A stretch of DNA of 5,911 nucleotides from Bacteroidota bacterium (GTDB lineage Bacteria; Bacteroidota; Ignavibacteria; Palsa-1295). The notes below the pieces were generated by a model, which had not been told where the DNA came from, searched no databases, and worked only from the letters and a program-made list of their open reading frames with translations. Shown one piece after another: positions 1 through 4,049 of the stretch; within the stretch, counting starts at the first letter, position 1; each line of letters opens with the position of its first letter. The stretch lies in contig JANYDV010000250.1 of assembly GCA_025363505.1 (NCBI GenBank), positions 1-5,911 on the forward strand. The letters are read 5' to 3'. Both the position numbers and the translations under genes were made by a program.

Positions 1-356
1 TCGACGGCGCGAGAGTGGAGTGTCGCACGTTTGAAAAGTTCTTTTGCGGTTTCGAGCGAGTCGATCGAATGGACGATAGTTACAAACTGAGCGATGTATT
101 TTGCTTTGTTTGATTGCAAATGCCCAATCAGATGCCACCGAATATCTTCGGGCAGTTCATAATGTTTTATGATTAATTCTTGGACGCGGTTCTCGCCAAA
201 ATCACGTAAGCCTAAGGCATAAGCTTCGGAGATAACAGAAGGTGGATGGGTCTTAGTAACGGCAACCAACCGGACATCGCCCACACCACGCCCCGATTTC
301 GCCGCCGCAGCAGCAATGCGCTCGTTGATTTCTTGAAGTGTTGTTTTTAGATCCAT
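1..356 (-). CDS. yggS: YggS/PLPBP family pyridoxal 5'-phosphate-binding protein, N-terminal part
   Basis: This is the N-terminal half of the PLP homeostasis protein (YggS in E. coli, PROSC/PLPBP in humans), a cytoplasmic fold-type III PLP carrier with no known catalytic activity. It reads from ATG at 354-356 to the window edge, giving 118 codons of a protein usually about 220-235 residues long. Visible family signatures are LVAVTKTHP at residues 30-38 with the PLP-binding Lys35, DFGENRVQEL at 52-61, WHLIGHLQSNKAKYI at 74-88, and HSIDSL at 96-101. Key residues are intact and there is no frameshift. The start fits the family N-terminus and lies just downstream of a promoter-like element; there is no Shine-Dalgarno sequence. 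Downstream genes lie outside the window, so operon membership cannot be judged. The family assignment is very secure; the gene is cut only by the window edge. Confidence 0.95.
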   Translation of the reverse strand, partial: MDLKTTLQEINERIAAAAAKSGRGVGDVRLVAVTKTHPPSVISEAYALGLRDFGENRVQELIIKHYELPEDIRWHLIGHLQSNKAKYIAQFVTIVHSIDSLETAKELFKRATLHSRAV

Positions 357-363
357 ACTACTA

Positions 364-392
364 CAAACTTACGAAAAGAGCGAGCACACAAA
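364..392 (-). promoter_or_regulatory. Bacteroidota-type promoter of yggS
   Basis: On the minus strand, TTTG (389-392) is followed after 17 bases by TAAGTTTG (364-371), an exact match to the TAnnTTTG -7 element used by the primary sigma factor of Bacteroidota, with a -33 TTTG at slightly short spacing. Only seven bases separate the -7 element from the yggS ATG. Transcription would therefore begin at or within a few bases of the start codon, giving a leaderless or near-leaderless mRNA. The motif match is seen directly; promoter activity is inferred. Confidence 0.5.
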
Positions 393-453
393 CGAAGGGA
401 CGACCCGATAGCCAAACATCGAGCGGATGCGATGCAAAGTAATGCGCTAAATA

Positions 454-520
454 GTCATTCCCACGAAGGGTTGCAAGCCATCGGAATACAAATCTGGATT
501 CCCGGGTTCGCGAGAATGAC
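454..520. repeat. Imperfect palindromic repeat element (REP/MITE-like)
   Basis: GTCATTC at 454-460 is inverted as GAATGAC at 514-520. The complementarity continues imperfectly inward: the left arm is GTCATTCCCACGAA and the right arm read on the other strand is GTCATTCTCGCGAA. The right half (GATTCCC, about 10 bases, GAATGACAG) matches a dispersed palindrome type common in many bacterial genomes. Half of the same element recurs at 3881-3905. It lies in the roughly 340-base gene-free stretch between yggS and the DUF4177-like gene. The element accounts for the spurious IPGFARMTE-type translation seen on the plus strand here. Confidence 0.6.
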
Positions 521-570
521 AGAATCATTTACGATAAAGGGCAAGAAATTGCCCTTTATTTATTTACGTA
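497..570. repeat. Dispersed hairpin repeat, copy 1 of 2
   Basis: GATTCCC, then GAATGACAGAAT (514-525), then TTTACGATAAAGGGCAAG and the rest of a hairpin ending in TATTTAC. The same string occurs in the same orientation at 3881-3956 with a few substitutions and a 3-base insertion (ATT) in that copy. Identity is almost complete from GAATGAC to the end of the hairpin, which is far beyond chance for non-coding DNA. The rest of the gap up to 696 is AT-rich and shows no gene. Confidence 0.75.
534..559. terminator. Stable 11-bp hairpin with GAAA tetraloop, terminator-like
   Basis: ATAAAGGGCAA (534-544) pairs perfectly with TTGCCCTTTAT (549-559) around a GAAA loop, a GNRA-class tetraloop. The tail TTTATTTA is only moderately T-rich. 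No complete gene ends immediately upstream on either strand, so its terminator role here is uncertain; it is part of the dispersed repeat. Confidence 0.5.
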
Positions 571-696
571 ATGTCCCACTTAAAGGTAGTATAGTTTTAC
601 AATGCTTCATTTCCCCACTTTATAGTATATTTCAACATTTAATTATTATATAGGTCGCAGTCCGTATCTTGTGTGCTTTCACAAACCACATCATCT

Positions 697-879
697 ATGG
701 CAGATATAAAATTCGAGAGTGTCAAAATGAAACTTTCATCCGGCAAGATCAAAGAGGACGCAGTTCGTCAGATCATGCAAACCAATGAATCACAAGGATG
801 GAAATTAGTCGGAGCGTTTCCATTATTTAGCGGAATGCTGATTAAGCGCGAAAAGTTGATAATGATGTTCCAAAAATAG
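697..879 (+). CDS. DUF4177-like small protein
   Basis: A 60-residue protein without signal peptide or membrane segment, presumably cytoplasmic. It begins with a hydrophilic strand (IKFESVKMKL) and ends with the pattern QGWKLVGAFP, then LIKREK. This matches the layout of DUF4177-type proteins, in which a short N-terminal strand is followed by a helix, the GW(E/K)LV strand and a closing (F/I)KR strand. The function of that family is unknown. I prefer the ATG at 697 because the family usually starts a few residues before the first strand; an in-frame GTG at 673 would add eight residues. Neither start has a Shine-Dalgarno sequence. A terminator starts nine bases after the stop. It is probably a single-gene transcript. 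The family link rests on pattern only. Confidence 0.6.
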   Translation: MADIKFESVKMKLSSGKIKEDAVRQIMQTNESQGWKLVGAFPLFSGMLIKREKLIMMFQK

Positions 880-887
880 AGAGCATA

Positions 888-915
888 AAAAAGCCGCTTT
901 AATTAGCGGCTTTTT
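888..915. terminator. Bidirectional rho-independent terminator
   Basis: AAAAAGCCGCT (888-898) pairs perfectly with AGCGGCTTTTT (905-915) around a 6-base loop. The T-run on the plus strand serves the DUF4177-like gene, ending at 879. The A-run from 887, read as T on the minus strand, serves the convergent gene ending at 934. This is the expected arrangement between two converging genes. Confidence 0.9.
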
Positions 916-933
916 GAATAGTTTACAGGAAAA

Positions 934-1251
934 TCATTGCCCTTTGCTGAAGAGGCTATCAAACGGTGGAAAAGACCTTTCAACTGATCTCATAAAATTA
1001 TCCCACGTTGTAGATGCTTTCATTAGTGCGATTAAGGCATACAAATGTCTGTCAAGCGCAGTAATACCCGTATCTAAAGTTAGCCATTGGTGTTGATGAA
1101 CTTTAGATTGCCCGTCTTCCTTTAATTGCTTGTTCCTTGGAAGTGAACTTTTCATCATGTGCATACCGGTATTGCCTATCTTATCGATATAAGAAAAGAC
1201 TTGCTCCGGTGAAGCACGAATGATAATTTGCCTTACCTTAAATCGCTTCAT
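934..1251 (-). CDS. Protein with SRPBCC-like N-terminus, probably truncated or remodelled
   Basis: A 105-residue ORF. The first 35-40 residues (VRQIIIRASPEQVFSYI, then a Gly-Asn-Thr-Gly-Met-His stretch and MMKSSLP) resemble the start of SRPBCC/START-like proteins: a first beta strand followed by ASPEQVF(S/D)YI. These proteins form a cavity for hydrophobic ligands and are usually about 140-160 residues long. After residue 38 the expected strands and Trp-rich core are missing; instead there is a hydrophilic stretch and a tail I do not recognise, ending FPPFDSLFSKGQ. The gene may therefore be a remnant carrying an old frameshift or deletion, or a divergent short protein; I found no clear family continuation in the other frames. 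The ATG at 1249-1251 is the first start after in-frame stops immediately upstream. It ends at the shared bidirectional terminator. Confidence 0.5.
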   Translation of the reverse strand: MKRFKVRQIIIRASPEQVFSYIDKIGNTGMHMMKSSLPRNKQLKEDGQSKVHQHQWLTLDTGITALDRHLYALIALMKASTTWDNFMRSVERSFPPFDSLFSKGQ

Positions 1252-1282
1252 AAAATCTTACTACGAGCTAATGCGATTTAAG
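1237..1282. promoter_or_regulatory. 10-bp inverted repeat spanning the start of the SRPBCC-like gene
   Basis: CTTAAATCGC (1237-1246) and GCGATTTAAG (1273-1282) are perfect inverted repeats 26 bases apart. In the minus-strand mRNA the leader arm would pair with codons 2-5, placing the ATG in the loop at the base of the stem. It could affect translation initiation or be an operator; either role is inference. Confidence 0.35.
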
Positions 1283-1441
1283 ATTATCTATTGAGATCGA
1301 ATAAGTTTGTGCCGCAGAATCGAAGTTGATAATGTAAGTCAGAGGATAATATCCAGACATTTTGAAAGGTTGTGGCTGTTTAATATTCGTGCTGTAATTT
1401 GCTTTTGTATAAAGGAATGATTTTGCGCACATTGTTTCCAT
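1268..1441 (-). CDS. Possible 57-residue hypothetical protein
   Basis: An ORF on the minus strand from ATG at 1439-1441 to TAG at 1268-1270, with an in-frame stop just upstream, so it is bounded at both ends. The product has no signal peptide or membrane segment. Its C-terminal half (SGYYPLTYIINFD, then QTYSISIDNL) looks like alternating beta strands and is more protein-like than a random translation. Its stop lies 16 bases before the ATG of the SRPBCC-like gene, the spacing of a possible two-gene transcript. I recognise no family and there is no Shine-Dalgarno sequence. It may be a real small gene, the end of a decayed one, or chance. Confidence 0.28.
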   Translation of the reverse strand: METMCAKSFLYTKANYSTNIKQPQPFKMSGYYPLTYIINFDSAAQTYSISIDNLKSH

Positions 1442-1567
1442 GAATGCCCAAATTTATGCTGGCACTTCCTTTGCAAAACAGGAATCTAATTGAAAACATA
1501 AGGAATAATTGCTATATATATAACCGAAATGGAACTAAGTCGATCATTCCACGTTTAACCAAAACCA

Positions 1568-1966
1568 GTGTTAAAATATACACGCTATATTCTTTCTGCT
1601 TTGCTTGTATCCAGCCTGATCTTTTCATCGGTTGGATATACGGCAATACGGTACGCATGTCCGAATATGAGCGAGAAATCCGGTGCAGAATGTCCACAGT
1701 GCAGGAAAAGCATCCCGGTCGAACATCACACAAAAAGTTGTTGCAAACCAAAGGTCGAGCATAAGGTAATCAAAACCGACTATACTAATCCTTCTACTGC
1801 TAAGTCGCTTTTTTCTTTTCGGTATTTTATCCCTTTAAGCATTGCAGTTCAATGTTTTTTTAATTGTCCTTCCATTTCTTCTCAAAAATTTTCTTATCAA
1901 AGAAAATCATATTCTGCAATAAGTACGGTGGAGAAGTGTATCCTTCTCTCAACTATCCGCATTTAA
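1568..1966 (+). CDS. Cys-rich exported protein resembling the HYC_CC_PP group
   Basis: A 132-residue protein with a cleavable-looking signal sequence at residues 1-25 (basic MLKYTR, then a hydrophobic core) and cysteines at 31, 42, 45 (CPQC), 58 and 59 (CC). The order is signal peptide, RYAC soon after it, a CxxC, a CC pair, then VEHKVIKTDY, and a hydrophobic stretch. This follows the small Bacteroidota proteins named HYC_CC_PP, often found near heavy-metal efflux genes, although RYAC replaces HYC and no PP pair is visible near the C-terminus. The cysteines and nearby histidines (53, 54, 65) suggest metal binding in the periplasm. GTG at 1568 is the first usable start after an in-frame TAA at 1556. 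The next gene, a CusF-like lipoprotein, follows after 106 bases and supports a metal role. The protein is clearly exported; the family assignment is moderate. Confidence 0.7.
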   Translation: MLKYTRYILSALLVSSLIFSSVGYTAIRYACPNMSEKSGAECPQCRKSIPVEHHTKSCCKPKVEHKVIKTDYTNPSTAKSLFSFRYFIPLSIAVQCFFNCPSISSQKFSYQRKSYSAISTVEKCILLSTIRI

Positions 1967-2072
1967 TAGTCCTAATCCATTCAAAAGAATTTAACGCTAT
2001 TTTTCTTGGCGTATAATTCCTTTTTAGATAATATTTTCTAACAAAAATTTTATTCTATCATTTTAAAAATTT

Positions 2073-2459
2073 ATGAACCTATATTTTTATTTCTCAAAAT
2101 CTGCATTTGTTGTAGCGATAATTCTTATTATTGGATGCAAAGAATCTCCTAAACCTGTTGTACAACGAACGGGATCTATCTCTGCTACGCAAAGCAGACC
2201 TATAATCAAGACTCTTCCACCGGAAGATACTTCAAAAATTTATACCGTCTTCGCAAAAGTAACGGCTATTAGTGAGGCAGACAGTACAATCACTATTGAT
2301 CACGCGAAAATGGAAGGCTTTATGGAAGCCATGGAAATGGCGTATAAAGCAGACCCGTCAATCCTGAAAGAAGTGCGCGTGGGTACCAAAGGGCATTTCA
2401 CCCTCAAAGTCGTTGACGGAGAAGGCGTCATTATCAGCGTTCATGTTCACAAACATTAA
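2073..2459 (+). CDS. CusF-like copper-binding lipoprotein
   Basis: A 128-residue predicted lipoprotein. A hydrophobic signal runs to the lipobox LIIGC with Cys22 as the lipidation site, and a Pro/Ser/Thr-rich linker covers about 23-54. A CusF-like OB-fold domain fills 55-128: YTVFAKVTAI, then STITIDHAKMEGFMEAMEM (71-89), VGTKGHFTLKV and a closing strand. In copper-binding relatives the His after the TI(D/T) strand and the MxAMxM cluster bind Cu(I) or Ag(I); here these are His77 and Met84, Met87, Met89, with Met80 as an extra candidate. The C-terminus adds HVHKH. It probably chaperones copper at the envelope. The lipidated protein would sit on a membrane, unlike soluble E. coli CusF. The ATG at 2073 directly precedes the signal; there is no Shine-Dalgarno sequence. 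The spacing fits co-transcription with its neighbours. Confidence 0.85.
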   Translation: MNLYFYFSKSAFVVAIILIIGCKESPKPVVQRTGSISATQSRPIIKTLPPEDTSKIYTVFAKVTAISEADSTITIDHAKMEGFMEAMEMAYKADPSILKEVRVGTKGHFTLKVVDGEGVIISVHVHKH

Positions 2460-2473
2460 TTCACAAACATTAA
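2446..2473 (+). repeat. Perfect 14-bp tandem duplication at the stop codon
   Basis: TTCACAAACATTAA occurs twice back to back (2446-2459 and 2460-2473). The first copy encodes the last residues (HKH) and the stop of the CusF-like gene; the second lies just after the stop. It looks like a recent slippage duplication with no coding effect. Confidence 0.85.
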
Positions 2474-2601
2474 ATTAATTTCTATGCAAAAACACGAAGA
2501 AGAGCGAATCCGCATCGAATGTATGCCATTTTGTTACTCGATGCATATTCGATTTCACGACCGTTTACTGAATATATTTTCAAAATCGCTAAGTAAGAAA
2601 T

Positions 2602-3264
2602 ATGAAGTTCATAACTATAGTGACGCTCATAGCGAGTGTTTTCATATGTGCGGGTGCATCCTTTGCCCACGAACATCATCATTCCCCCTCTGACACAAAT
2701 ATATCCCGCACTACGGCTAGACCAAGTGACTCTGCAATGATAAGCAGTATGGCTGAACACAAGGAGATGCAGGCGGTGGACGCGTTCCCAAACTATCACC
2801 CATTAGTCGTTCACTTTCCGATCGTACTGTTGCTAGTGGCGGCATTATTTCAGGTGTTATCGTTTTGGTTTTATAAGAAAGAATTTGGAGTAGTGACAAT
2901 CCTATTGCTCTTTCTCGGCGTAAGTTCCGCTTGGCTTGCAGCGACTATTTTTCATGCACATCCTGCTGAACTGAGCGGCACTGCGAGAGAGATACTCGAA
3001 ACGCATGAACAGATGGCAACATTAACGCAGTGGTTTTCACTTGGCGCCCTCATCGCCAAAATTCTTTCCCTCACAACATTCAACCGCCGCTGGTGGATAG
3101 AGGCGATTGCAACTGTACTTCTGGTATTATGCGCCGCTACGGTTTCTGTTGCAGGGCATCATGGCGCAGTGCTCGTCCATATGAACGGAATCGGACCGAT
3201 GGGGAATCATCTGGAATCCGAAGAGCACATGACCCCTATGCCCAATCATTCAATCACTCATTAA
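2602..3264 (+). CDS. His-rich DUF2231 membrane protein
   Basis: A 220-residue inner-membrane protein. Residues 1-22 form a signal peptide ending ASFA, followed directly by the histidine cluster HEHHH (23-27) and a polar linker to about 60. The DUF2231 core begins with FPNYHPLVVHFPI (62-74), the hallmark HP..VHFP motif at the head of the first helix. Helices lie at about 68-90, 97-117, 142-160 and 166-186. Conserved-looking histidines fall at membrane edges (66, 71, 118, 120, 135, 186, 187, 193), and GHHGAVLVH (185-193) is a typical DUF2231 ending. The tail is again His/Met rich. DUF2231 function is not established, but these proteins often accompany metal or cytochrome genes; the extra His/Met ends and the CusF-like neighbour 142 bases upstream suggest copper binding. 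ATG at 2602 gives the clean signal peptide; no Shine-Dalgarno sequence is present. Confidence 0.85.
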   Translation: MKFITIVTLIASVFICAGASFAHEHHHSPSDTNISRTTARPSDSAMISSMAEHKEMQAVDAFPNYHPLVVHFPIVLLLVAALFQVLSFWFYKKEFGVVTILLLFLGVSSAWLAATIFHAHPAELSGTAREILETHEQMATLTQWFSLGALIAKILSLTTFNRRWWIEAIATVLLVLCAATVSVAGHHGAVLVHMNGIGPMGNHLESEEHMTPMPNHSITH

Positions 3265-3277
3265 TTTAGAAACAACC

Positions 3278-3865
3278 ATGAAAACAATCATTCTTACGAT
3301 TACCCTGTATATGCTGGTCGTCGCCGGGAACGGCAACACAGCAAGCAACCAGTAGGCAACGGTCAGCGGCGGCACCGGCAATAGTGCAGACGCTAATTAT
3401 TCAACGGTCAGCGGCGGCTACAATGCTGTTGCTTCGAACTACGGGCAGAATGCTCAGGCTTCAGGAAGTTTTTCATTGCCGGGTGATGCACAAACATCTG
3501 TCTATGTATTGCGGAATGAAGTGATAAATGGGAATAGTGATAATCTCTATCTCGACGGAAATAGTTTAGAAATACAAGTTCCCCCGAAAGGTGCATTCCA
3601 TTTTCATGGGATATTGGTGGCTACAAGCCCCAATTCAAAATTAGCCGTAGCGATTAAGGTCGAGGGATTAGTTCGTGATAATGCGGGTGCGGCGGTACTG
3701 ATTGGCACCCCAAATATCAGTGAAGTTGGTGCCGATAGCCCGGGAAAAAATATATTGACCGTTAGTACATCCGGGATGTCTCTGCAGTTCACAATGAAAA
3801 ATAATGACGGCAACACAATGCGGTATGTGTTGCGCTTGGAAACATCGGAAGTAATTTTTCCCTAA
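3278..3865 (+). pseudogene. Broken secreted repeat protein: signal peptide, adhesin-type repeats with an amber stop, intact C-terminal module
   Basis: From ATG at 3278 the frame gives a hydrophobic signal sequence (MKTIILTITLYMLVVAG) that passes directly into GNGNTASNQ and stops at TAG 3353-3355. The same frame then stays open to TAA at 3863-3865 (ATVSGGTGNSADANYS, then TVSGGYNAVASNYGQNA, then SGSFSLPGDAQTSVYVLRN). Replacing the stop by one residue yields 195 residues. In intact repeats of the gene at 4050, the codon just before ATV is often TAC, so one change to TAG explains the lesion. The 129 residues after TTG 3476 resemble an all-beta C-terminal module seen after such repeats in other bacterial and phage-related proteins; its role is unknown. 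Relatives have many more repeats and a mature N-terminal region, so an internal deletion is likely. It starts 13 bases after the DUF2231 gene. Confidence 0.75.
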
Positions 3866-3880
3866 TGTGATTCTACCATA

Positions 3881-3956
3881 GATTCCCTCTTCACGGGAAT
3901 GACAGAATGATTTACGATAAAGGGCAAGAAATTGCCCTTTATTATTTATTTACATA
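3881..3956. repeat. Dispersed hairpin repeat, copy 2 of 2
   Basis: Same element and orientation as 497-570: GATTCCC (3881-3887), GAATGACAGAAT (3897-3908), then the TTTACGATAAAGGGCAAG hairpin and a TATTTAC tail with an extra ATT. The left half of the palindrome found at 454-471 is absent here. It begins 15 bases after the end of the broken repeat gene. Confidence 0.75.
3917..3942 (+). terminator. 11-bp hairpin with GAAA loop, likely terminator
   Basis: ATAAAGGGCAA (3917-3927) pairs with TTGCCCTTTAT (3932-3942) around GAAA, identical to the hairpin at 534-559. Its place about 50 bases after the stop at 3865, and before the promoter of the next gene, makes it a plausible terminator for the metal cluster and the broken gene. 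The tail is T-rich but not a pure T-run. Confidence 0.6.
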
Positions 3957-3975
3957 TACTTGCATAATTAGTCGC

Positions 3976-4010
3976 TTTTGTAAAAATCTTAAATCTATTT
4001 CGTATCTTCG
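3976..4010 (+). promoter_or_regulatory. Probable promoter of the large repeat-protein gene
   Basis: TTTTG at 3976-3980 precedes TATCTTCG (4003-4010), seven of eight matches to TAnnTTTG, with 22 intervening bases, slightly longer than the usual spacing. A start of transcription near 4016 would leave a leader of about 34 bases before the ATG at 4050. Confidence 0.4.
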
Positions 4011-4049
4011 CGGACGAATTATTCATCATTTACACGGATACGGGATACT

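Noticed and set aside
432..653. 73-residue plus-strand ORF before the DUF4177-like gene
   Set aside because: It translates the palindromic repeat; IPGFARMTE is a typical spurious product of this repeat type, and the rest covers the hairpin.
914..1096. 60-residue plus-strand ORF
   Set aside because: It begins inside the bidirectional terminator region and lies antisense to the SRPBCC-like gene, with no protein-like features.
1302..1309. TAAGTTTG on the plus strand as a promoter for the metal cluster
   Set aside because: It matches the -7 element but lacks a TTTG at suitable spacing upstream and is about 260 bases from the GTG at 1568; one 8-base match is expected by chance.
1444..1764. Plus- and minus-strand ORFs (1444-1764 and 1512-1751) around the Cys-rich gene
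   Set aside because: They overlap the signal-peptide gene at 1568 in other frames and lack a coherent domain pattern; the 1568 frame has a signal peptide and CxxC/CC motifs.
2484..2693. 69-residue plus-strand ORF overlapping the start of the DUF2231 gene
   Set aside because: Its second half is an out-of-frame reading of the DUF2231 signal peptide and the first half matches nothing I know. An imperfect dyad (2512-2518 with 2538-2544) lies here but is too short to call.
2482..2799. Minus-strand ORFs across the DUF2231 gene (2482-2799, 2717-2899)
   Set aside because: Antisense shadows of a well-supported membrane protein.
3350..3358. Programmed readthrough or amber recoding at TAG 3353
   Set aside because: The context CAG TAG GCA does not match the CARYYA type of leaky context after the stop, no other gene here shows an internal TAG, and the DUF4177-like gene uses TAG as its natural stop.
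3408..3816. Minus-strand ORFs across the broken repeat gene
   Set aside because: Antisense shadows; the plus frame carries the recognisable repeats and C-terminal module.
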